In this document: piece after piece, positions 13,704 to 21,930 of the stretch | How positions within the stretch are numbered: position 1 is the stretch's first letter | Layout: each line of letters starts with the position of its first letter | The notes under the pieces: model-generated | The model's database searches: none | What the model was told of the DNA's origin: nothing | Seen by the model: only the letters and a program-made list of their open reading frames with translations | From: Oscillospiraceae bacterium | Lineage (GTDB): Bacteria > Bacillota > Clostridia > Oscillospirales > Ruminococcaceae | Reading direction: 5' to 3' | Assembly: GCA_017472375.1 (NCBI GenBank) | Contig: JAFUQL010000228.1 | Coordinates: 1-25,016, forward strand | Length of the DNA: 25,016 nt | Made by a program: the position numbers and the translations under genes

Positions 13704-15317
13704 TTATTCGTCGCTGCCGGATTCGGAGATCACCCGGTCTGCGGCAATGTAGACGTTCACAATGGTCTTCTGCACATCAATGAGTGCCGGATTCTCCGGG
13801 TCGTAGACCGGATCCGTCTTGACCACGCAGCCAGATACATACTCGCCGTTGTTGGACAGCATCAACAGACTGAATTGGATGCCGAGCCGGTTCAGCTCCT
13901 CCTCGGCGTTTTCACGGGTGAAGCCAATGATATAGGGCATAGGAACCAGTTCCGGGCCCTTGCTCACCACCAGCTCAATGACCTCACCCGGCCGCAAAGC
14001 GCTGCCCTCCATGGGGTGCTGCTCCAAAATGACCCCCTCCGAGCTGTTGGAGTCATAGCGGCTGGTGATGGTGAACAGGTAGGTCTCCTGGTATTCCTCA
14101 CTGTACATTACCTGACTGTAGGTCATTCCCACAAAATACGGTACATAGAGGATCTCCTCCTCCGGCGCTGCCGTTTCGACCGGAGGCTCGCTTTCAGACG
14201 ATGCCTGCTCCCCCGGCCCGCTGCGCCCCAGCAGGATCCACGCCAGCAACAGCGCCAGAATGCAGACCGCCACCAGCGCCGCCACCAGCGCACCGCCGAT
14301 CCAGCGGCGGCCGCTCTCCGGCTTCGGCTCCTCACCCCGATCCATTAGGGCGGAAGCAGCGTTCTGGGAGGCCAGCGCCCCCATTAGCTCCGGTATGTTC
14401 TGCACGCGCTCAGAGGGATCCAGCCGCATTGCCTGGCTCAGCACCGCAGAAACGTATCCCGGCACGGTGCGCTCCACCTGCCGGGCGGTGGGCTGGCTGT
14501 CCATCACCTTTCGCTGGATGGCCGGCACCGGAGCCTGGCCGGTGACCAGACGATAAAATACTGCCGCGACACTGTACACGTCGGTGTAGCGTCCCTCAAA
14601 CTGCTCGGCAAAATACTGCTCTGGGGCGGTGTAACCCTCGTAAAGCTGTGCTTTCAGTTCACTGCCCAGGGTGCGCAGGCCCAGGGTCGCATAGCCGCTC
14701 AGCCGTGCCAGGCCACCCTCGGTGATGCGGATGTTGTCCGGTGCCACGCCCCGGTGCACCAGTCCGATCTTGTGCAGGGCCGCCACGCCCTCCATTACCG
14801 GCTGCATCAGGCTGCGGGCCTCCTCCGGCGGCAGCGGACCTCCGCGCAGGGCAAGATACCGCTCCAGCGGCACCCCCTGCGTGACCTCAAGTACAGCATA
14901 TGCCGTGCCGTTGGCCTCCAGCACATCCAAAACCGCCACCAGCCCGGTGGCCGGTGTGATGCGCTGCAGTGCCCGGTACAGGTCCGCAAAATCCATATGG
15001 GTGGTCTTGAACAGCACCTCACTGCCCGGCTTGGGCTGTACGCACAGGGCTCCGTCGCGCCCCGAGGACAGGGTCACCGGAAGATACTCCTTGATCTCCA
15101 CCCGGAATCCAGACTGGTTCGCCACGGCGGAGTACAGGATCCCCTCGCCATCCACCTGCATCACCCGGCCAATGGTGTACCGACCGGCCAGCAGATAACC
15201 AAAGGGCAGCGCACCGGTGGGGTTACAGTTTTCCAGACTTTTGCCGCAGAACGGGCAGGCGCTCTTCTGCTCCTCGATGGGAGACAGACAGTGCGGACAC
15301 AGGATCTTTTCGCTCAT
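13704..15317 (-). CDS. Zinc-ribbon, pseudokinase, transmembrane, PASTA protein
   Basis: A 537-residue membrane protein. A zinc ribbon has CPHC (7-10) and CPFC (21-24). A protein-kinase fold spans about 45-315 and keeps the VAIK-type lysine (K76), APE (231-233) and N195. It has lost the catalytic HRD aspartate (H188-R189-G190), and the DFG triad is replaced by Ser-Gly-Tyr at 207-209. A single membrane helix lies at about 340-363, then a linker and two PASTA-like domains (about 390-455 and 457-525), which in PknB/StkP proteins bind peptidoglycan fragments or lipid II outside the cell. The start at 15317 follows AAGGAGG. The layout copies Ser/Thr kinases of the PrkC class, but the key residues predict no phosphotransfer. 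It may be a sensor or scaffold. A true kinase could lie elsewhere in the genome. Confidence 0.88.
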   Translation of the reverse strand: MSEKILCPHCLSPIEEQKSACPFCGKSLENCNPTGALPFGYLLAGRYTIGRVMQVDGEGILYSAVANQSGFRVEIKEYLPVTLSSGRDGALCVQPKPGSEVLFKTTHMDFADLYRALQRITPATGLVAVLDVLEANGTAYAVLEVTQGVPLERYLALRGGPLPPEEARSLMQPVMEGVAALHKIGLVHRGVAPDNIRITEGGLARLSGYATLGLRTLGSELKAQLYEGYTAPEQYFAEQFEGRYTDVYSVAAVFYRLVTGQAPVPAIQRKVMDSQPTARQVERTVPGYVSAVLSQAMRLDPSERVQNIPELMGALASQNAASALMDRGEEPKPESGRRWIGGALVAALVAVCILALLLAWILLGRSGPGEQASSESEPPVETAAPEEEILYVPYFVGMTYSQVMYSEEYQETYLFTITSRYDSNSSEGVILEQHPMEGSALRPGEVIELVVSKGPELVPMPYIIGFTRENAEEELNRLGIQFSLLMLSNNGEYVSGCVVKTDPVYDPENPALIDVQKTIVNVYIAADRVISESGSDE

Positions 15318-15401
15318 GAGGCCTCCTTGGTGTAAAGGACTTCAAACAAGTATGGGCCGCCGATGCCGCTGCGACCACAGACAGGCAGGATCTCCCGCCG
15401 T

Positions 15402-15443
15402 TTTTTAGAAAAAGCCGCACGCAGGGCAGCCCGCGTGCGGCTT
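15402..15443 (-). terminator. Terminator after the YebC-family gene
   Basis: On minus, AAGCCGCACGC (15443-15433) pairs with GCGTGCGGCTT (15422-15412), an 11-bp stem followed by TTTTCT. It starts 30 bases after the YebC stop at 15474. Confidence 0.88.
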
Positions 15444-15473
15444 ATCGCATTTCAACGAACGACAGGCCCGGCC

Positions 15474-16211
15474 TTAGCGGTCCAGATCTTCCTCGTTCTC
15501 CAGGTTGTGCCACACGTTCTGCACGTCGTCGTCGTCGTCCAGAGCATCCAGCAGCTTGGTCATCAGAGCCTGAGCATCAGGATCGGTGATGGGGGTGGTG
15601 GTGGAGGGCACCATCTCGACCTCAGCAGAGATGAAGCTGTAGCCCATCTCCTCCAGCTTCTGGCGCACATCGCTGAAAACAGCGGGGTCGCAGGTGACCT
15701 CGATGGCCTCCTCGCCCATATCAAAGTCATCGGCGCCGGCCTCGAAGCAGTCCTCCATGGCCTTCTCCTCGTCCACACCCTCGGCATCCAGAACGATGAT
15801 GCCCTTCTGGGTGAACAGGAAGCCCACGCAGCCCATATTGCCCAGATTGCCGCCGAACTTATCGAAGTAGTGGCGCAGGTTGGCAGCAGTGCGGTTGCGG
15901 TTATCGGTCAGAGTCTCCACCATCATGGCGATGCCGCAGGGGCCGTAGCCCTCGTAGGTGATGGCCTCGTAGTTTTCCTTCTCACCGCCCTCGGCGCGCT
16001 TGATGATGCGGGCGATGTTGTCGTTGGGAACGTTCAGGCTCTTGGCCTTGGCGATCAGATCGCGCAGCTTGCTGTTGGAGTTGGGATCAGCACCGCCCTC
16101 ACGCACGGCCACGCCGATCTCACGGCCAACCTTGGTGAACAGCTTGGCCTTCTGGCCGTCGGTCTTTTCCTTCTTGCGCTTAATGTTGTTCCATTTGCTA
16201 TGTCCGGACAT
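15474..16211 (-). CDS. YebC/PmpR-family regulator or translation factor
   Basis: A 245-residue member of the YebC/TACO1 family, starting MSGHSKWNNIKRKKEKTDGQ. The family segments GREIGVAVREGGADPNSN, AKSLNVPNDNIARIIKRAEG and YEGYGPCGIAMMVETLTDNRNRTAANLRHYF are all visible, and the C-terminal part contains EVEMVPSTTTPI. Family members were described as DNA-binding regulators (PmpR) and, for TACO1 and some bacterial YebC proteins, as factors that help translation through proline-rich stretches; the sequence does not show which role applies. ATG 16211 has TAGGAGGAT upstream. It has its own promoter and terminator. Confidence 0.93.
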   Translation of the reverse strand: MSGHSKWNNIKRKKEKTDGQKAKLFTKVGREIGVAVREGGADPNSNSKLRDLIAKAKSLNVPNDNIARIIKRAEGGEKENYEAITYEGYGPCGIAMMVETLTDNRNRTAANLRHYFDKFGGNLGNMGCVGFLFTQKGIIVLDAEGVDEEKAMEDCFEAGADDFDMGEEAIEVTCDPAVFSDVRQKLEEMGYSFISAEVEMVPSTTTPITDPDAQALMTKLLDALDDDDDVQNVWHNLENEEDLDR

Positions 16212-16260
16212 TGGATCGATCCTCCTATAAAATACCCCTTGGGCTATGTATACGCACACA

Positions 16261-16277
16261 GGCGGTCCAAAACCGCC
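16261..16277 (-). promoter_or_regulatory. Hairpin at the 5' end of the YebC transcript
   Basis: GGCGGT (16277-16272 on minus) pairs with ACCGCC (16266-16261) over a 5-base loop. It begins about 5 bases after the predicted start. The sequence GGGCGGTTTTG is also found in the rmlC leader. Confidence 0.45.
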
Positions 16278-16288
16278 CTATCTGTGCT

Positions 16289-16317
16289 AGTTTAGCATAT
16301 TTCATGCCGCGATGCAA
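16289..16317 (-). promoter_or_regulatory. Promoter of the YebC-family gene
   Basis: TTGCAT (16317-16312 on minus), 17 bases, TAAACT (16294-16289). Confidence 0.65.
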
Positions 16318-16352
16318 TACCCCGCACCGCCGTGTTTCAGCCGTTTTGCCGC

Positions 16353-17207
16353 TTACAGGCCGGTCTGGCGGCGGCAGGCCTCCACCGTGTTCACCATCAG
16401 CATGGCACGGGTCATCAGTCCCACGCCGCCAGGCACCGGCGTGATGTGGCCCGCCTTTTCGGCGGCGGCCGCAAAGTCCACATCACCGCAGAGCTTGCCC
16501 TCCGGGCTGCGGTTGATGCCCACATCGATGACCACAGCACCCTCTTTCACCATGTCGCCGGTGATGAAACCCGCACGGCCCACTGCCGCCACCAGGATGT
16601 CCGCGCTGCGGCAGACCTCAGGCAGGTCGGCAGTTTTGGAATGGCAGATGGTCACGGTGGCGTTCCGGGACAGCAGCAGCATGGCAGCGGGCTTGCCCAC
16701 AATGTTGCTGCGCCCCACCACCACCGCATGCTTGCCGGCCACCGAAACACCGGTGGAGTCCAGCATGCGCATGCAGCCAGCGGGGGTACAGGGCAGGAAG
16801 CACTCCTCACCGATCATCATGCGACCCACGTTGACCGGAGTAAAGCCGTCCACGTCCTTCTCCGGCGGGATCGCAGCGATGACCGCCTGCTCATCGATCT
16901 GCTCCGGCAGCGGGAGCTGCACCAGAATGCCGTGCACGGCGTCGTCCGCCGCAAGCACCCTCAGCTGATCCAGCACCTGCTGCTGGGTGGAGTCTGCCGG
17001 CATCCGAATGACCCGGCTCTCCATACCGCACTCGATGCAGTCCTTCTCCTTGCCCTTCACATAGGTCTGGCTGGCGGGGTTCTCACCCACCAGAATGACC
17101 GCAAGGCAGGGCTGAACACCCTTTGCCTTCAGGGTCTCCACATCCGCTGCGACCTCGGCCTTCACCTGCGCCGCCAGTACCTTTCCATCAATGATCTGTG
17201 CACTCAT
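16353..17207 (-). CDS. folD: Bifunctional methylenetetrahydrofolate dehydrogenase/cyclohydrolase
   Basis: A 284-residue FolD, which oxidises 5,10-methylene-THF with NADP and hydrolyses the methenyl product to 10-formyl-THF, the formyl donor in purine synthesis. The catalytic Tyr49 and Lys53 are in SQTYVKGKEK, the PPEKDVDGFTPVN motif is at about 113-125, the NADP-binding VVVGRSNIVGKPAAMLL region lies in the middle, and TPVPGGVGLMT sits near the C-terminus. The gene starts at ATG 17207, overlapping the lgt stop as ATGA, with GGGGAGG inside the end of lgt, so translation is likely coupled. Confidence 0.97.
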   Translation of the reverse strand: MSAQIIDGKVLAAQVKAEVAADVETLKAKGVQPCLAVILVGENPASQTYVKGKEKDCIECGMESRVIRMPADSTQQQVLDQLRVLAADDAVHGILVQLPLPEQIDEQAVIAAIPPEKDVDGFTPVNVGRMMIGEECFLPCTPAGCMRMLDSTGVSVAGKHAVVVGRSNIVGKPAAMLLLSRNATVTICHSKTADLPEVCRSADILVAAVGRAGFITGDMVKEGAVVIDVGINRSPEGKLCGDVDFAAAAEKAGHITPVPGGVGLMTRAMLMVNTVEACRRQTGL

Positions 17208-18262
17208 TCCGCATCCTCCCCGCTGTTCTCCTGCGTCTCCGGGGCGGGATCCTCCGCTTCGGGGGCGTTTGCCTTCTCCTTGATCCGACGATTCCAGTCA
17301 GCAGTGGCCTCCACAAAGGTCTTGTGGTCCGCCGATGCAGACAGTTCCTCCCACTGCTCCGGAGCGGCTTTTGCGAATGCCTTCAGGTCGGCCACCGCCA
17401 GACGCACGGTGAGGGACGTATCCTTATACTTACGGCGCAGCACCACCTGTGCGATGATCGCCGCAATAACACTGACCAGAGCCACCACCTGGCTGGTGCG
17501 CAGGCCCAGACCGGGGATCATCAGAGAATCGGTGCGCAGGCCCTCCACAACAAAGCGCTCGCAGCCGTACCAAATGACGTACAGCAGCGCAATATCGCCG
17601 TCAAACCGGCGTTTTTTAATATACTTCCACAGCAGCACGAAGCCCAGCAGACACCACAGGCTCTCGTACAGGAAGGTGGGATGCACCGGCTGGGTGGGAT
17701 CCACGGCCATCCCCTGCTCCACCAGGGTCTGCTGCCAGTTGGCCAGATAACTCTGGGTAGCCTCGCTCATCATGCCCCAGGGCAGGTCGGTGTTGGTACC
17801 GAACGCCTCCTGATTCATAAAGTTTCCCCAGCGGCCGATGCTCTGCCCCACCAGGAAACCGATGGCCACCAGGTCAAAGGTGGGCAGCAGCGGGACCTTG
17901 CGCCAGATGCAGGCCAGGCCACCGAACAGGAACGCACCGATGAGCGAACCGTAAATGGCGATACCGCCGTCACGGATGTCGATCATATCCCAGAAGCTCT
18001 CATACTCAAAGGGCGCAAAGGCCACATAGTAGGCGCGGGCACAGATGATGCCGCACACCGTGCCGATGACCACCACATCCACAAGGCGGTCAGCATCGAT
18101 GCCGAAATCCACCGCATAGCGGAATGCAAAGGCCATGCCTGCCAGCAGGCCGGTGGCCAGAATGATGCCGTACCAATAGACGTCCAGCCCAGCAATGGTG
18201 AACGCAACGCGATCCAGGGTAAATTCCAGGCCAAGGCCCGGAAACTGCACATGATTGATCAT
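17204..18262 (-). CDS. lgt: Prolipoprotein diacylglyceryl transferase, with a C-terminal extension
   Basis: A 352-residue Lgt, the membrane enzyme that moves diacylglycerol from phosphatidylglycerol to the lipobox cysteine. The signature GQSIGRWGNFMNQEAFG (139-155) carries the essential Arg144, HPTFLYES is at 194-201, and ERFVVEGLRTDS (236-246) has the second conserved arginine. About seven hydrophobic segments end near residue 275. The last ~70 residues form a charged cytoplasmic tail (helical to ~325, then Glu/Pro/Ala-rich) that ordinary Lgt proteins of 260-290 residues do not have. ATG 18262 has only a weak, distant CGAGG site, so translation may depend on the upstream M16 gene 39 bases away. 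It would process lipoproteins such as PstS in this window. Confidence 0.95.
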   Translation of the reverse strand: MINHVQFPGLGLEFTLDRVAFTIAGLDVYWYGIILATGLLAGMAFAFRYAVDFGIDADRLVDVVVIGTVCGIICARAYYVAFAPFEYESFWDMIDIRDGGIAIYGSLIGAFLFGGLACIWRKVPLLPTFDLVAIGFLVGQSIGRWGNFMNQEAFGTNTDLPWGMMSEATQSYLANWQQTLVEQGMAVDPTQPVHPTFLYESLWCLLGFVLLWKYIKKRRFDGDIALLYVIWYGCERFVVEGLRTDSLMIPGLGLRTSQVVALVSVIAAIIAQVVLRRKYKDTSLTVRLAVADLKAFAKAAPEQWEELSASADHKTFVEATADWNRRIKEKANAPEAEDPAPETQENSGEDAE

Positions 18263-18301
18263 TTTTGTTTTTGCTTGCCTCGTTTTACGGTTGTATAACG
18301 T

Positions 18302-19618
18302 TTATTCCTCGTCCTGCTCCAGTTCGCCCTCAAGCTCTTCTCCGTCCCCAGCGGGCAGAATGAGCACAGTAGCACTGTGTTCCTCCAGCAGCATCGTCTG
18401 CAATGCCTCGTCTACCTCCTGCTTGGTCAGCGCCGCCAGCGTACCAATGCTCTCGGCAATGGTAGTACCGCGCATATGGCTGGTCACCAGGCTGCTGGCA
18501 GCGCCGGTGACGCTCTCCAGCGTTTCCAGCATTTCGCCATACATCTGGTTTTTACACAGGGTGAACAGCTCCTCGTCCACACCCTCACGGCGCACCCGGG
18601 CGATCTCCTCCAGCAGCAGGCTGCGCACCAGTTCGGGCTGCTCGCTCTCGCCGGTGAACAGCAGACAGCAGCAGCCGTCCACCGCCAGATATTCGCCGCC
18701 GAAGCCCGGGTTCACCAGGCCCTCGTCGTATAGCTTGCGGTACAGAGGAGTCATGCCGCCGCAGATGACCTCGCTCAGCAGGTCGCAGAGGATCTCGCCT
18801 TTCACACGGTCCTCGCTGGCGAGCGGCTTCTCCTTGAAACCCACGCCGATGCAGGGCTTCGCGATGGACATGGTGAACTGACAGCCGGGTTTGAACGGAG
18901 TCAGCTCCTCCGGGCGCTGCACCCGCTGTACAGCAGGCATGGCCCGGGGCTTGTCCAGCCCGGCGCGGGCGCAGGCCGCCAGGACCTGTGCCATGGTCGT
19001 GTCGCCTGCCACCGCCAGCACCATGTTGGCCGGAGAATAGAAGGCATCGGTACAGGCGTAGAGCATCTCCGGGGTGATCTCCGCAATGCTCTCCACCGTG
19101 CCGGCAATGTCGCTGCGGATGGGATGGTACTCATACAGGCAGTCGCACAGGGCAAACAGCATCCGCCAGTCCACATTGTCATCGTACATGCGGATCTCCT
19201 GCCCGATGATGCCCTGCTCCTTTTGGATGGTCTCGGCAGTAAAGTAGGGGCTGCTCACCATGCCCAGCAGCACATCCATGCTCTCGTCCACATTGCGGGT
19301 AGCGGTAAAGATGTAGCAGGTCTGGTCGAAGCTGGTGAACGCGTTGGCGTTGGCGCCGGTCTTGGCATACTTGCTGAACGCATCCCCATCCTCGCTCTCG
19401 AACATCTTGTGCTCGAGGAAGTGGGCCACGCCCGCAGGCAGCTTCACGGTCTTTCCATCCACCGTAAACTCCCGGTCGATGGAGCCAAAGCGTGTGGCGT
19501 ACTCGGCATGAACGCTGCCATAGCCCGGCATGGGCCGCACCAGAACGGTCAGGCCGCTGGGCAGTACAGTCTTTTCAAATGCGGCAGTCTGTCGCAGGAT
19601 CTCCTGAGTATTATGCAT
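18302..19618 (-). CDS. M16 metallopeptidase, active-subunit type (YmfH-like)
   Basis: A 438-residue insulinase-family (M16) protein. The inverted zinc motif HFLEH is at 66-70 and the third ligand is probably Glu141, 75 residues further on, in EQGIIGQEI. The YSPANMVLAVAGD segment marks the end of the first half, and the second half carries the usual inactive repeat. ATG 19618 has GGAGGTGG upstream and overlaps the end of the preceding M16 gene by 8 bases, so the two subunits are probably made in equal amounts. In Bacillus the YmfF/YmfH pair neighbours genes for cell-shape and lipid functions; the substrate is not known. Confidence 0.92.
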   Translation of the reverse strand: MHNTQEILRQTAAFEKTVLPSGLTVLVRPMPGYGSVHAEYATRFGSIDREFTVDGKTVKLPAGVAHFLEHKMFESEDGDAFSKYAKTGANANAFTSFDQTCYIFTATRNVDESMDVLLGMVSSPYFTAETIQKEQGIIGQEIRMYDDNVDWRMLFALCDCLYEYHPIRSDIAGTVESIAEITPEMLYACTDAFYSPANMVLAVAGDTTMAQVLAACARAGLDKPRAMPAVQRVQRPEELTPFKPGCQFTMSIAKPCIGVGFKEKPLASEDRVKGEILCDLLSEVICGGMTPLYRKLYDEGLVNPGFGGEYLAVDGCCCLLFTGESEQPELVRSLLLEEIARVRREGVDEELFTLCKNQMYGEMLETLESVTGAASSLVTSHMRGTTIAESIGTLAALTKQEVDEALQTMLLEEHSATVLILPAGDGEELEGELEQDEE

Positions 19619-20897
19619 GGCAGTCCACCTCCGGGGTCAGCAGATAGCTCACCGACAGGGTGAACCGGCGCAGCACCTCGCGCACCTGCTCTTTGGTCAC
19701 CTGTTCCAGCGCCGCGCGGGCCTGGGCCGGGGTGCTCACCGGGCCGCCCCGGGCGATCTCGGAATAGTACCAGCCCTCCAGCGTGGACAGGCTGTCCTCC
19801 ACCGATTCCAGGCTGGACAGAATGCCGCGGCGGCAGTCCTCCATTTCCTCGTCGGTGATGGGGCCGCTGCACAGCTCGGCCAGCTCATGCAGGATGGCCG
19901 CTTCCGCTTTTTTGGCGTTGGCCGGCTCCACACCGCTGTCCACCACCATACTGCCGGTAACAGAGGTATAGCTGGAGGCGCAGTAATAGCACAGGCTCTG
20001 CTTCTCGCGCACGTTCAGGAACAGCCGGCTGGTGACCGAGCCGCCGTACAGCGCCATAGCCAGCCGGCAGGCCGCGATCTCCTCTGCACCGGTACACTGG
20101 CCGGCGGTGAACATCAGGCAAAGCTTGGCCTGCACCATGTCCATGTTCTCCACATGGTGAGCTGCCTCCTGCCGGGGCATGAAGGTGGCGGGCTGAGGAT
20201 CCTCCCAGCAGCGCTCCACGCCGGCGAGGCTCTCGCTCAACAGGCCAGCCACTTTGCCCTCGTCCGCCCCCATCACGGTCACATCGATGGTGGATTCGGC
20301 AAGGATCCGGCGATACACCGCCATCAAATCCTCACAGGTAACGGCATCCACCTCGGCAAGGTAACCGTCTCGCTCCACGCCGGCGGGGCTGTCACCAAAG
20401 AACTTCCGGCGAGCCTGGCGCACGCAGTACAGCCGCTTGTCATTCACCTCGGCCTGCAGCTGCTGGCGCAGCTTTCCTTTTTCGATGGCGACGCCCTCGG
20501 CGTCAAACTGCCCGTCCACCAGATAGGGACGGAACGCCACGCCGAATACCAGATCGGCATACTCGGTGGTCAGGTCCTCCCCCTGCAGGGCAAAGCGATC
20601 CTTGATGCCGGTCACGCTGACGGTCAGCACCCGATTGGCGCCGTTCACGGTGTTGTCCACGGTCAGGTCGGCGCCGTACAGCTTCTCCAGCAGTCGGGAC
20701 AGAAGGGTCATGTCGGGGTGATCGGCGCAGCAACGCTCCAGCACCAGCGGCAGCACCGCACCTGCGGTGGCATCCTCCCGCCGGGCGGGGTACTGAAACC
20801 GAATGGTGACCCGACAGCGATTGAATTTTTCCGCATCCAGCGTATTCAGATACACGCCGGGCGCAAGGTTTGCACGTTTCAAAGGCTTGGTCCTCAC
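19611..20897 (-). CDS. M16-family partner without the zinc motif (YmfF-like)
   Basis: A 428-residue M16-fold protein. In the place where the active subunit has HxxEH, this protein reads ERCCADH and has no zinc site. The later substrate-binding Arg/Tyr-type region LFLNVREKQSLCYY is present. It therefore looks like the non-catalytic half of an M16B pair with the downstream gene. The start is GTG 20897 with only a poor AAAAGAAC ribosome site; no better in-frame start is seen before the conserved part. It lies 107 bases downstream of the VanY-like gene with no clear terminator between, so it could be co-transcribed with it. Confidence 0.88.
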   Translation of the reverse strand: MRTKPLKRANLAPGVYLNTLDAEKFNRCRVTIRFQYPARREDATAGAVLPLVLERCCADHPDMTLLSRLLEKLYGADLTVDNTVNGANRVLTVSVTGIKDRFALQGEDLTTEYADLVFGVAFRPYLVDGQFDAEGVAIEKGKLRQQLQAEVNDKRLYCVRQARRKFFGDSPAGVERDGYLAEVDAVTCEDLMAVYRRILAESTIDVTVMGADEGKVAGLLSESLAGVERCWEDPQPATFMPRQEAAHHVENMDMVQAKLCLMFTAGQCTGAEEIAACRLAMALYGGSVTSRLFLNVREKQSLCYYCASSYTSVTGSMVVDSGVEPANAKKAEAAILHELAELCSGPITDEEMEDCRRGILSSLESVEDSLSTLEGWYYSEIARGGPVSTPAQARAALEQVTKEQVREVLRRFTLSVSYLLTPEVDCHA

Positions 20898-21004
20898 GTT
20901 CTTTTGATTTTCTTGTGTAGTTTGTTCCGCCGCAGAGGCGGATAAGCGTAAAGCAGGCCCTCAGGCTGCGGCGTACGCGCCCAAAGGCCGCTTTTTTAAC
21001 GTTT

Positions 21005-21844
21005 TTAAGTCTGGTACTGGCCCAGAAACTCCTCAAGACATAGACCGCTCTCTGCGATGATCGCCGCATTCTCCACACCCACATAGCGATAGTGCCAGGG
21101 CTCATAGATGATGCCGGTGATGTCCTGCTTCCCGTTGGGATAGCGCAGAATAAAGCCGTATTCGGTGCAGTGCTCATCCAGCCACTTAAAGGCATCGGTG
21201 TTTTCGAAGCCCTCATCAAGATTCTGATAGCTGGGGGTCACGATGTCCGCCGCAAGGCCCAGGTTGTGCTCGGAATAACCGGGCACCGCCACGATGGTCT
21301 TGGCTTTATCGTAGGCTTCCTGCTCCGTGAGGCCTTTGTCCAGCCACTCCTGCTTTTCATTGGCGAACAGTCCTTCCTGGTAGGAAACCGAGCGGTAACC
21401 CGAGCAAAGCAGCAGGTCGATGCCGTCGGCCGCAGCAGCCGCCTTCATGGACACATAGGCATCGGCAGCCTCCTCGGCCAGCTCCTTGCCGGTGCTGCTC
21501 TCTGCCACCTTGACAGACAGGGACGCCTCATAGCCCTCCGGTACTGCCACGTTGTTGTTCACAAGGGTCAGCCGCCAGTCGGTCAGATCGATCGCGGGCA
21601 GGCTGGTTTCCGGTTCGGAGACCGGCTCACTCTGGCTTTGGCTCTGGCTTTGGCTTTCGCTGCCTCCCTCGGTAAGATTGCCGATCAAGGTACCCAGCCC
21701 GCGCAGGAGCGTCACCACCAGAAACAGCAATGCCAGGCAGACACAGGCAAAGATGATCCGGTTGCGCATGATCTTCTGCCGGCGCTTACGCTTGGCAGCA
21801 GCCCGCTGACGGGCCGTGGATACCGGGCGATTCTGCTGTTCCAT
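21005..21844 (-). CDS. VanY-type D-alanyl-D-alanine carboxypeptidase, membrane anchored
   Basis: A 279-residue M15B peptidase that removes the terminal D-Ala from peptidoglycan stems. A basic N-terminus (RQRAAAKRKRRQK) leads into one membrane helix (about 29-49). A Ser/Gln-rich linker with SQSQSQSQS lies near 64-72, then the catalytic domain with SGYRSVSYQ (148-156), SEHNLGLAAD holding the zinc ligands His193 and Asp200, and EPWHYRYVG with Glu248 and His251. It should face outside the membrane. ATG 21844 has AAAGGAG. There is no vanS/R/H/A neighbour, so it is a housekeeping wall-trimming enzyme rather than a resistance gene. Confidence 0.93.
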   Translation of the reverse strand: MEQQNRPVSTARQRAAAKRKRRQKIMRNRIIFACVCLALLFLVVTLLRGLGTLIGNLTEGGSESQSQSQSQSEPVSEPETSLPAIDLTDWRLTLVNNNVAVPEGYEASLSVKVAESSTGKELAEEAADAYVSMKAAAAADGIDLLLCSGYRSVSYQEGLFANEKQEWLDKGLTEQEAYDKAKTIVAVPGYSEHNLGLAADIVTPSYQNLDEGFENTDAFKWLDEHCTEYGFILRYPNGKQDITGIIYEPWHYRYVGVENAAIIAESGLCLEEFLGQYQT

Positions 21845-21901
21845 GGAGTCTCCTTTCGAAATGGGCACAGGCGCACCCGCTTCAAGCCAATATACGGTAT
21901 T

Positions 21902-21930
21902 ATTATATCTCATCCGACCGCTTCTGTAAA
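21902..21930 (-). promoter_or_regulatory. Promoter of the VanY-like gene
   Basis: TTTACA (21930-21925 on minus), 17 bases, and a perfect TATAAT (21907-21902). Confidence 0.75.

Noticed and set aside
16332..17750. 472-codon plus-strand frame opposite folD and lgt
   Set aside because: Both minus-strand genes show full family signatures; the antisense frame has atypical composition.
21005..21844. VanY as part of a glycopeptide-resistance cluster
   Set aside because: No vanH, vanA/B ligase, vanX or two-component genes are nearby; M15B carboxypeptidases are common housekeeping enzymes.
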